51,219 nucleotides of DNA from Helicobacteraceae bacterium. GTDB taxonomy: Bacteria; Campylobacterota; Campylobacteria; Campylobacterales; Helicobacteraceae. Below are positions 1-6,705 of the stretch, piece after piece. The number at the start of each line of letters is the position of its first letter. The first letter of the stretch is position 1. Position numbers and translations under genes: made by a program. The stretch is taken from contig CAAFVR010000042.1 in assembly GCA_900766555.1 (NCBI GenBank), positions 1-51,219 of the forward strand, read 5' to 3'. A model generated the notes under the pieces. It saw nothing but the letters and a program-made list of their open reading frames with translations, was not told the DNA's origin and ran no database searches.

Positions 1-2
1 AA

Positions 3-305
3 AATCCAAATTCATTGACACAAAATGCAAATCTAAAGAAATTAGAAGTATTTGTTAAAGATCATAAAGAAGTGATAAAAAAGATTAAAGAATTAAAAAG
101 AGTATTTGGGGGTGGGGTCACATGGAAATATCTACACATCCTAAAACATGAGAAAAATCGCCAAAGTGCACATGTGGCCTTTCTCAAATCAGATCGTGGC
201 CTTTTTAGCAAAATTAGATTTCGCATTATCTTAAATATATTGCGCATCAAAATAAGACTTGAACAGATCTTTTATGGAATTATGCGCAGATTGAAATTAG
301 CTTAA
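3..305 (+). CDS. 3' end of an unidentified protein (partial)
   Basis: The reading frame is open from the first bases of the window, so this is the C-terminal end of a longer gene whose start lies outside. About 100 residues are visible. They are rich in Lys, Arg and Ile, with short hydrophobic-basic helices near the C terminus and no motif I recognise. The frame runs through an interrupted G tract (GGGGGTGGGG, 108-117) encoding Phe-Gly-Gly-Gly. It ends 42 bp before the 3' end of the tmRNA gene on the other strand. Basic C-terminal helices also occur in the two GT42 genes of this window, but I cannot align them, so no function is assigned. Confidence 0.5.
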   Translation, partial: NPNSLTQNANLKKLEVFVKDHKEVIKKIKELKRVFGGGVTWKYLHILKHEKNRQSAHVAFLKSDRGLFSKIRFRIILNILRIKIRLEQIFYGIMRRLKLA

Positions 306-347
306 ACTAGCTATTTGATACAACTGTGAATTTATGAAAATGTTAAT

Positions 348-692
348 TGGTGGAGCTGTGGGGGATCGAACCCCAGTCCAAAGTCTACCCTTAGTGACCT
401 CGACATGCTTAAACGTTGATTATCTTATCACATAAGCGCTCAACGGCGCACTTAAATGAGCAGTCATATCTCAAACCATGCTTGACACACATGGCTCAAA
501 GCCCTTAAAAATGATGGTTGCTTAAAGCCTAGGGCGAGCTTAAAGTGACCAGCTCCTAAAGGAGGTTAACTCACGCAGCAGCGCGAGCAGGAGCGTAATT
601 TAAATTGTTTGCGTTTAAAAAATGGCAGTTAAAGATGCCAGCTTGCATGCAGTCAAAATCAGCACAACCCTGTCGAAAGCCAAGTCAGCCCC
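348..692 (-). ncRNA. ssrA: transfer-messenger RNA (tmRNA, ssrA)
   Basis: tmRNA rescues ribosomes stalled on broken mRNA and adds a degradation tag. On the minus strand the gene begins GGGGCTGACTTGG, followed by the conserved CTTTCGACAGG. It ends with a tRNA-like T arm (GGTTCGATCC) and CAGCTCCACCA; the two ends pair as an acceptor stem with an encoded CCA. The tag reading frame lies at 571-612. From resume codon GCA it reads ANNLNYAPARAAA and then TGA, so the tag has 13 residues. The form is recognisably campylobacterial (compare ANNVKFAPAYAKAA, recalled for C. jejuni) but ends in Arg-Ala-Ala-Ala. A possible -10 box (TAAGAT) lies just upstream on the minus strand. Confidence 0.95.
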
Positions 693-709
693 AGCACGCA
701 ATCTTAACA

Positions 710-1414
710 CTATTGTCGGATTAAATCAATGTCATTTGTGGGCTTAAAAATAAATAAATCATTATCAATTTTGCCATTTATCACAACATTGCTTAAATCA
801 ATCTCTATAGTATTTCCAAATTCATCTATAAATTTAATCTGGCTTGGCATCGCATTTAGCATGATTATTTCATAATTCACATTATCAAAATTAATATGAT
901 AAAGCTTTTTAACATCTTGCACTTTTATTGGTTCTTTGGCCAAAGAATCCTTATCTTGAAAAGCACCAATATCTTGCGTTTCATTAATTATGATATCGCC
1001 TGCTTCATTTTGTATATGCGTTATAACGCTCTCTTCTTTTTTAGGCTTTGCAAAGGTGCTTGGTTCTTCTTTTTGCACCACAGCGCTATTTTGCGTTTCA
1101 CTCTCTTTAGCAAGGCGCAAGATCTGCAAAATATCTAAATTTTTATCACTCTGATAATACGTTGCCTGAAAAAGCCTAGGTTCATATACGATAACCCGAT
1201 TATCATTTATAAATACCTCTTTTTGCAAAGGCGCCGTATAGATCCACTTAGCATGATTTGGTGACTTTGCATAAATCTTGCCAGAATATATAATTTTCTC
1301 ATCCTGCTGGATTGTTGTTTGTTTGAAATCTGCACTAAGACTTTGTATTTTGGCTAGCTCAATAGCTCTTAAGCTCATCATACAAAACATCAAAATAAAC
1401 AAAATTCTAAACAT
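710..1414 (-). CDS. lolA: LolA-type periplasmic lipoprotein carrier, with insertion
   Basis: LolA shuttles lipoproteins across the periplasm from the inner-membrane Lol ABC exporter to the outer membrane. The protein has a short hydrophobic signal peptide (about residues 1-17) and then the LolA N-terminal pattern, including LSADFKQT and the strand motif around NHAKWIYTAPLQKE. At 234 residues it is longer than the roughly 170-200 usual for the family. The excess is a Lys/Glu/Gln-rich segment at about residues 105-165, in the middle of the fold. It is divergent from secA, which it also neighbours in C. jejuni. A LolC/E-like permease lies two genes away. ATG at 1414 is preceded by GGATG. Confidence 0.85.
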   Translation of the reverse strand: MFRILFILMFCMMSLRAIELAKIQSLSADFKQTTIQQDEKIIYSGKIYAKSPNHAKWIYTAPLQKEVFINDNRVIVYEPRLFQATYYQSDKNLDILQILRLAKESETQNSAVVQKEEPSTFAKPKKEESVITHIQNEAGDIIINETQDIGAFQDKDSLAKEPIKVQDVKKLYHINFDNVNYEIIMLNAMPSQIKFIDEFGNTIEIDLSNVVINGKIDNDLFIFKPTNDIDLIRQ

Positions 1415-1438
1415 AGCACATCCATTTAAAGCAGGCTT

Positions 1439-1444
1439 ATTGTA
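1439..1444 (-). promoter_or_regulatory. Putative -10 box for lolA
   Basis: TACAAT on the minus strand (within GATACAAT), about 25 bp upstream of the lolA ATG. Campylobacter sigma-70 promoters typically show a strong -10 and little or no -35, which fits here. Confidence 0.45.
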
Positions 1445-1462
1445 TCAAAGCTTATGATAAGA

Positions 1463-1468
1463 TATAAC
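1463..1468 (+). promoter_or_regulatory. Putative -10 box for secA
   Basis: TATAAC within GATATAACT, 18 bp upstream of the secA ATG, followed by an AAGG ribosome site. With the lolA box it forms a compact divergent promoter region. Confidence 0.4.
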
Positions 1469-1485
1469 TAAAATTAAGGCTTGAA

Positions 1486-4182
1486 ATGTCCATTCTCGGG
1501 AGGATTTTTGGCACCAGAAATGACCGCTTAATTAAAAAATATCGCAAGCGGGTAGCTCAAATAAATGCCCTTGAGCCAGATCTGATAAAACTAAGCGATG
1601 AAGAATTAAAACAAAAAGCAATAGACCTAAAAGACAAAATTGCAAAAAAGCTAGAAAATGACAAAAGTAATAATCTAGATGAATTTTTAAATGAGAGCTT
1701 TGCGCTAACGCGAGAGGCTAGCAAGCGCGTTTTAGGCATGCGTCATTTTGATGTGCAATTAATCGGCGGCATGGTACTCCATGAGGGCAAAATAGCTGAA
1801 ATGAAAACTGGCGAGGGCAAAACACTTGTGGCCACATTGCCGGTATGCCTAAATGCTATGGCGGAAAAAAGCGTGCATGTAGTAACAGTAAATGACTATC
1901 TAGCCAGTCGCGATGCCAAAATCATGGAGCCACTTTATGAATTTTTAGGCTTTGAGGTTGGGATAATCACAAGTGGCTTGCGCGATGAGAACATAAAAAT
2001 TAGCGAATATCAAAAACCAATCGTATATGCCACAAATAACGAGCTAGGCTTTGATTATCTGCGCGATAATATGAAATATGAGATCGAGCAAAAAGTGCAA
2101 AAAGATCATTTCTTTGCCATCATTGATGAGGTAGATTCAATATTAATTGATGAGGCTAGAACGCCGCTTATCATTTCAGGCGCGGTAAATCGCCAGATGG
2201 AAAATTACCATACTGCAGATCTGGTAGCAAAGCAATTAAAGCAAGATACAGATTTCACAATCGATGAAAAAAATCGCGTAATATTAATCACAGAAGAAGG
2301 CATCAAAAATGCCGAAAAACTCTTTAATGTTGAAAATCTATATGCGCTTGAAAATGCGCAACTATCTCACCATCTAGATCAGGCACTTAAGGCAAATTAT
2401 CTCTTTTTCAAAGATAAAGATTATGTGCTAAAAAATGACGAAGTCATAATCGTAGATGAATTCACCGGCCGCTTATCTGAGGGGCGACGCTTTAGCGAGG
2501 GTCTGCATCAAGCACTAGAAGCCAAAGAAAAAGTGCGCATCAAAGAAGAATCCCAAACGCTAGCTGATATAACATTTCAAAATTATTTCCGCTTGTATAA
2601 TAAATTATCCGGCATGACTGGAACCGCGCAAACTGAAGCTGGCGAATTTCTCCAGATCTATAGCTTGGAAGTTATTTCAATCCCAACAAATCTAGAAATA
2701 AAACGTAAAGATCTAAATGACCTAATCTACAAAACCGAAAATGAAAAATTCCAAGCCCTGCTAGCCAAAATAAAAGAGCTGCATTCCAAAGGCCAGCCCG
2801 TGCTAGTTGGTACCGCCTCAATTGAAAAAAGCGAAAAACTCCATGAATTGCTAAAATCTGAGCGGATCCCGCATACGGTATTAAATGCAAAACAACATGA
2901 GCAAGAAGCCCAAATAATCAAAGATGCCGGAAACATCGGATCTGTCACCATCGCCACAAATATGGCCGGTCGCGGAGTAGATATCAAAATAAATGACGAA
3001 GTAAAAGCGCTCGGCGGACTCTACATCATAGGTACAGAACGTCACGAAAGCCGCCGCATCGATAACCAACTCCGCGGTAGATCCGGACGCCAGGGCGATC
3101 CAGGCATTAGTCAATTTTATTTGAGCTTTGAAGATGCTCTTTTACGCATTTTTGGTAGCGATAAATTTAAAGGGATAATGGAGCGCTTCGGGCTAAAAGA
3201 TGGCGAACATATCGAATCAGGTCTCATAACAAGATCCGTTGAAAAAGCGCAAAAAAAAGTCGAAAGCATGCATTTTGAATCACGCAAACATCTCTTGGAA
3301 TACGATGATGTCGCAAATGAACAGCGCAAAACCGTCTATAAATTCCGAAATGAACTGCTAGATGCAAATTACGACATAAATGCGCGCTTTATTGAATGCA
3401 TGGAGCTCACCATAGCGGATCTACTAAATCGCGCGAACATCTCAGAGGTTGGCGGATTTGAAATATCAGAATTGCAAGCGCTTTCTAGCTTTTTGCAAGA
3501 AGATTTGGGCGTGCAAATGAACTTTAGCGAAGATGATTTGCATTTCAATAATCTTTTTGCACGCCTAAAAACTGAGCTTTTAGAAATGTATGAAAATAAA
3601 ATGCAGATCCTATCTAGCGAGCAAAAAAGCGAGATTGAGCGGCTAATGTTTTTGCAAATTTTGGATAATTCATGGCGCGAACATCTATACTCAATGGACA
3701 ATCTAAAAACGGGCATTTCACTCCGCGGATATAATCAAAAAGACCCATTAGTTGAGTATAAAAAAGAGAGCTTCAATCTCTTTTTGGAGTTCATAAATGC
3801 CATCAAATTTGAGGCATTCAAAATGCTTTTTATTATCAAAATCGAGCCTCAAAAAGTAGAATCTCAAACACAAAATATCAAGCATGAGCTAGAAAATGAA
3901 ACGCAAAATCTAATAAATGATCTCTCCACTTTTGCTATCAAAAAGCCCGCTCGAAATGATCCTTGCCCATGCGGATCTGGCAAAAAATACAAAGATTGTT
4001 GCGGCAAAGGCGGCCCAAAAAAAGGCATGCTAGCTCAAAATAACATGGAAATTACGCCAAATGCACCAATTAAATCAATAGATAATCAAAAAACAAAAAT
4101 AAAAACAGAGGCAAAGCCAAAAGCTCCAAAAGCTCAAAAAACTAAGGCTACAAAAGCGACTAAAAAAACAGCTCAAAAATAA
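1486..4182 (+). CDS. secA: Protein translocase ATPase SecA
   Basis: SecA is the ATPase motor that pushes preproteins through SecYEG. The 898-residue protein shows Walker A MKTGEGKT at residues 106-113, the DEVD Walker B box near residue 213, TGMTGTA, the helicase II motif MAGRGVDI, and QLRGRSGRQGDPG. Near residues 825-840 is the zinc-binding SEC-C motif (CPCGSGKKYKDCC), which contacts SecB or the ribosome in other species. That motif is usually at the extreme C terminus; here a further tail of about 58 residues follows, very rich in Lys, Ala, Thr and Gln. The stop overlaps the start of the next gene (TAATG), so the Lol-type permease is probably co-translated. Confidence 0.98.
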   Translation: MSILGRIFGTRNDRLIKKYRKRVAQINALEPDLIKLSDEELKQKAIDLKDKIAKKLENDKSNNLDEFLNESFALTREASKRVLGMRHFDVQLIGGMVLHEGKIAEMKTGEGKTLVATLPVCLNAMAEKSVHVVTVNDYLASRDAKIMEPLYEFLGFEVGIITSGLRDENIKISEYQKPIVYATNNELGFDYLRDNMKYEIEQKVQKDHFFAIIDEVDSILIDEARTPLIISGAVNRQMENYHTADLVAKQLKQDTDFTIDEKNRVILITEEGIKNAEKLFNVENLYALENAQLSHHLDQALKANYLFFKDKDYVLKNDEVIIVDEFTGRLSEGRRFSEGLHQALEAKEKVRIKEESQTLADITFQNYFRLYNKLSGMTGTAQTEAGEFLQIYSLEVISIPTNLEIKRKDLNDLIYKTENEKFQALLAKIKELHSKGQPVLVGTASIEKSEKLHELLKSERIPHTVLNAKQHEQEAQIIKDAGNIGSVTIATNMAGRGVDIKINDEVKALGGLYIIGTERHESRRIDNQLRGRSGRQGDPGISQFYLSFEDALLRIFGSDKFKGIMERFGLKDGEHIESGLITRSVEKAQKKVESMHFESRKHLLEYDDVANEQRKTVYKFRNELLDANYDINARFIECMELTIADLLNRANISEVGGFEISELQALSSFLQEDLGVQMNFSEDDLHFNNLFARLKTELLEMYENKMQILSSEQKSEIERLMFLQILDNSWREHLYSMDNLKTGISLRGYNQKDPLVEYKKESFNLFLEFINAIKFEAFKMLFIIKIEPQKVESQTQNIKHELENETQNLINDLSTFAIKKPARNDPCPCGSGKKYKDCCGKGGPKKGMLAQNNMEITPNAPIKSIDNQKTKIKTEAKPKAPKAQKTKATKATKKTAQK

Positions 4183-5387
4183 TGTCGCTTACAAAATTCA
4201 TCCTCTTTAAATATCTGAAATTTGACAAAACCCAGCCTTTTATAAGCGTAGCTGGGATCTTGGCATTTTTGGGCATCGCAATTGGGATCATGGTATTACT
4301 TGTTGCGATGGCAATTATGAATGGCATGCTTAAAGAATTCCACAGGCAATTATTTGTAATGAATCATCCAATAAATATAATTTCGCTACAAAAAGATAGC
4401 CTAGATGAAGCCACGCTAAAACATTTGGAAGAGAAATTCCCGACCTTTGCTTTTAGTCCATATTTACGCAGCCAAGCGATTATACGAAACGGTGGCAAGT
4501 TCCAAGGAGTGCTACTTTTTGGCATTGATTTTGCAAAAGAGAGCGCACAAAACAAGATCTTAAAAGATGCGATCTCTCAAATCCCGCTAAATTTACTAGA
4601 AACTCGCTTTCCAATAATCTTGGGATCGGATCTAAACTATCAGCTAAATGCTAGCGATAAAATTAATGTATTTTTCACACGCCTTGAGCCCATAGGCATA
4701 AATCTAAGTCCAATTAGCAAGCGCTTTAATGTAATTGGCGAGTTCAGCTCTGGAATTCGCGCCTATGATTTGGGCTATGCTTTTACAGATATCAATTCGC
4801 TTTTGGCTATCCGCGGCGAAATTGCACCCACATTTGATGGGATTTATGTAAGTTCGCCAGATCCGATGAATGACATATCAAGTCTAAAAAATGAGCTAAG
4901 CGATAAACATTTAGCCTTTGAGGGTTATTGGCATCAAAATGCTACATTTTTTTCCGCACTTGAGCTTGAAAAACGCGCACTTTTCATCGTATTAATGCTA
5001 ATAATTTTAATGGCCAGTCTAAATATCATAAGCTCGCTATTAATGGTTATTATGAATCGCAGAAAAGAAATTGCACTATTAATGAGCTTTGGCGCTAGTC
5101 AAAATGAGATTAAAAAAATCTTTTTCACCTTAGGATTTATTATCGGATTTAGCGGCATAATTTTTGGCTTAATATTAAGTGGTATAGCTTTTTGGGCACT
5201 AAGCGAATTTGACATTATTTCGCTTCCGCCAGAAGTTTATGGCATCTCAAAATTGCCGCTAGATCTTAGTCTTTTAGACTTTTTTGGCGCCTTTTTTGGA
5301 GCTTGCATTATCGTAGCTTTTGCCGCTTTTTATCCCGCGCAAAAAGCTAGCAAAATAGATCCGCTAAAGGTGCTAAGAAGTGAATGA
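4182..5387 (+). CDS. LolC/LolE-type ABC transporter permease (FtsX family)
   Basis: This 401-residue inner-membrane protein has the FtsX/LolCE layout. A transmembrane helix (about residues 22-48) is followed by a large periplasmic domain (about 50-260) and three more helices in the last 140 residues. The C-terminal region has the MNRRKEIALLMSFGAS element and a closing PAQKASKIDPLKVLR motif, both typical of LolC/E. The likely role is extraction of outer-membrane lipoproteins to hand to LolA, whose gene is nearby; no LolD ATPase gene is in the window. Its ATG overlaps the secA stop by one base. Campylobacterota usually carry a single LolC/E-like permease, so I do not choose between C and E. Confidence 0.85.
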   Translation: MSLTKFILFKYLKFDKTQPFISVAGILAFLGIAIGIMVLLVAMAIMNGMLKEFHRQLFVMNHPINIISLQKDSLDEATLKHLEEKFPTFAFSPYLRSQAIIRNGGKFQGVLLFGIDFAKESAQNKILKDAISQIPLNLLETRFPIILGSDLNYQLNASDKINVFFTRLEPIGINLSPISKRFNVIGEFSSGIRAYDLGYAFTDINSLLAIRGEIAPTFDGIYVSSPDPMNDISSLKNELSDKHLAFEGYWHQNATFFSALELEKRALFIVLMLIILMASLNIISSLLMVIMNRRKEIALLMSFGASQNEIKKIFFTLGFIIGFSGIIFGLILSGIAFWALSEFDIISLPPEVYGISKLPLDLSLLDFFGAFFGACIIVAFAAFYPAQKASKIDPLKVLRSE

Positions 5388-5628
5388 AGTAAATAAAATT
5401 AACTATCCCACAATTTGGGAATATCGCATAATCGCCACAAGTATTGAAGAAATCGAAAATGCCGTAAAAAAAGTACTGCAAGAACCCCAAAATCTCGAGC
5501 CAAAAAATAGATCAAAAAATAATCGCTTTGTCTCAATGCATCTAAAAGTGCTAGTTAGAAGTCAAGATGAGCGGGATATAATTTTTCAACAGCTCAAAAA
5601 GGAAGATGGCATTAAAATGATCTTGTAA
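5380..5628 (+). CDS. DUF493 (YbeD-like) family protein
   Basis: A small 82-residue protein resembling the DUF493/YbeD family, a ferredoxin-like fold of poorly known role. Visible features are a beta-strand start (YPTIWEYRIIA), a helix, and the FVSMHLKVLVRSQDERDIIFQQL region ending in a short strand. The start is GTG at 5380, inside the last codons of the preceding permease gene, so translation is probably coupled. It ends 6 bp before the convergent stop of the cosR-like gene. The molecular function is unknown. Confidence 0.7.
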   Translation: MNEVNKINYPTIWEYRIIATSIEEIENAVKKVLQEPQNLEPKNRSKNNRFVSMHLKVLVRSQDERDIIFQQLKKEDGIKMIL

Positions 5629-5633
5629 TTTAT

Positions 5634-6311
5634 TTAATCTTTATAACAAAAGCGATAGCCGCGCCTGCGCACAGTCTCAACCGTTGAAATGCCATGCACT
5701 TTATCTAGCTTTTGCCTTATTTGATTAATTGCCACTTCAATTACATTGGGAGTCACAAGCTCTGGCTCCTCCCAAATTGCATCAAGTAATTGCTCTTTTG
5801 AAATTATCTGATCTCTATGGCGCGCTAAATGAGCTAGCACTTCAAAAGGCTTGCCTTTTACATCAATTTCGCTGCCCTTGTAAATCACGCGTTCGTCATC
5901 TGGAGAAATTACTAGATCTGATATCTCAATCTTGCCTGAAGCTGAGTGCTTCAATCGGATCTTGATACGCCCCAAAAGCGCACTTAAATAATCTTCATCT
6001 ATATGTTGAGCTTTGCGCAAATAATCATCTGCATTATTGCCAAAAGCTTTGATTTCAGAAGCAAGCGGAGCATTTGGCGCATCTATTATTATTACGATCG
6101 TTTTATTATCTTTTGCTTTTATGGAATTTAAAAGATCATAAACTTCAGATCCGCTCCCGCATAGAAGCACCAAATTATAATTGCGAATATCTGCAAAATA
6201 TTGGGCATCTTTAATATTTTGTGCGGCATCGAGTTGATAATTATGCTTTGAAAAATAATTCTTAAATGCTGCTTGAGTATTTTGCTCTTTATCAAACAGC
6301 AGGATCCGCAT
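5634..6311 (-). CDS. cosR: Orphan OmpR-type regulator, CosR/HsrA homologue
   Basis: This 225-residue regulator has a receiver-like domain (about 1-120) and a winged-helix DNA-binding domain (about 125-225). From memory, the second domain is nearly identical to Campylobacter CosR and H. pylori HsrA (KGKPFEVLAHLARH, SKEQLLDAIWEEPELV, VETVRRRGYRF). These orphan, often essential regulators act without phosphorylation and control oxidative-stress and metabolic genes. The receiver domain is very diverged: where the phospho-acceptor Asp should follow the third strand, the sequence is LVLLCGSGSEVYD with no Asp. The sequence-specific output is therefore conserved while the input domain is eroded. ATG at 6311 follows an AGAGG ribosome site. 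Confidence 0.88.
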   Translation of the reverse strand: MRILLFDKEQNTQAAFKNYFSKHNYQLDAAQNIKDAQYFADIRNYNLVLLCGSGSEVYDLLNSIKAKDNKTIVIIIDAPNAPLASEIKAFGNNADDYLRKAQHIDEDYLSALLGRIKIRLKHSASGKIEISDLVISPDDERVIYKGSEIDVKGKPFEVLAHLARHRDQIISKEQLLDAIWEEPELVTPNVIEVAINQIRQKLDKVHGISTVETVRRRGYRFCYKD

Positions 6312-6334
6312 AATTTGCCTCTATTTTTCTGTTG

Positions 6335-6340
6335 ATTGTA
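6335..6340 (-). promoter_or_regulatory. Putative -10 box for the cosR-like gene
   Basis: TACAAT on the minus strand (within GATACAAT), about 24 bp upstream of the ATG. It lies between the gene and the upstream tRNA cluster, so the regulator probably has its own promoter. Confidence 0.4.
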
Positions 6341-6381
6341 TCATTTTTAAGCAGTTTTTCAGTTTATGAAAGTTTATAAAG

Positions 6382-6458
6382 TGGTACGCCCGGCAGGATT
6401 CGAACCTGCGACCTACGGCTTAGAAGGCCGTTGCTCTATCCTGCTGAGCTACGAGCGC
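6382..6458 (-). tRNA. tRNA-Arg (anticodon TCT)
   Basis: The minus-strand sequence folds as a tRNA. The acceptor GCGCTCG pairs with CGGGCGT using G-U pairs, the D arm is present, and the anticodon loop CTTCTAA gives TCT. The T arm is GCAGG-TTCGAAT-CCTGC, followed by discriminator A and an encoded CCA. It decodes AGA/AGG and is the last gene of the four-tRNA cluster. Confidence 0.95.
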
Positions 6459-6459
6459 G

Positions 6460-6535
6460 TGGTACGCTCGAAGGGACTCGAACCCCTAACCCTCAGATCC
6501 GAAGTCTGATGCTCTATCCATTGAGCTACGAACGC
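6460..6535 (-). tRNA. tRNA-Arg (anticodon TCG)
   Basis: Minus strand. The acceptor GCGTTCG pairs with CGAGCGT, the anticodon stem is TCAGA/TCTGA with loop CTTCGGA (anticodon TCG), the T loop is TTCGAGT, and CCA is encoded. It decodes CGA and possibly other CGN codons. It is separated by one base from the neighbouring tRNA-Arg(TCT). Confidence 0.93.
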
Positions 6536-6536
6536 A

Positions 6537-6614
6537 TGGGGTGGATGATGGGTCTCGAACCCACGACCCTCAGAGCCACAACCTGATGCTCTAACCAACT
6601 GAGCTACACCCACC
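6537..6614 (-). tRNA. tRNA-His (anticodon GTG)
   Basis: Minus strand. The acceptor GTGGGTG pairs with CATCCAC, the discriminator is C, and CCA is encoded. The anticodon loop TTGTGGC gives GTG. An extra G precedes the acceptor stem at 6614, matching the G-1 identity element of histidine tRNA. It is the second gene of the cluster. Confidence 0.95.
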
Positions 6615-6618
6615 AAAA

Positions 6619-6696
6619 TGGTCGGGGCGAAAGGATTCGAACCTTCGACCCCTTGGTCCCAAACCAAGTGCGCTAACCAGACTGCGCCACGCCCCG
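6619..6696 (-). tRNA. tRNA-Pro (anticodon TGG)
   Basis: Minus strand. The acceptor CGGGGCG pairs perfectly with CGCCCCG, the anticodon stem is CTTGG/CCAAG with loop TTTGGGA (anticodon TGG), the T loop is TTCGAAT, and CCA is encoded. It is the first gene of the cluster, directly behind a strong promoter. Confidence 0.95.
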
Positions 6697-6705
6697 ACTA
6701 AAGAT

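Noticed and set aside
2672..2987. Minus-strand open frames inside secA
   Set aside because: They are antisense to a fully conserved secA region and have no family motif or ribosome site. They arise from the codon use of secA.
6449..6667. A 72-residue minus-strand open frame across the tRNA cluster
   Set aside because: The sequence is accounted for by tRNA genes (Arg, Arg, His, Pro). The peptide is the translated repeat of tRNA T arms, a common false gene.
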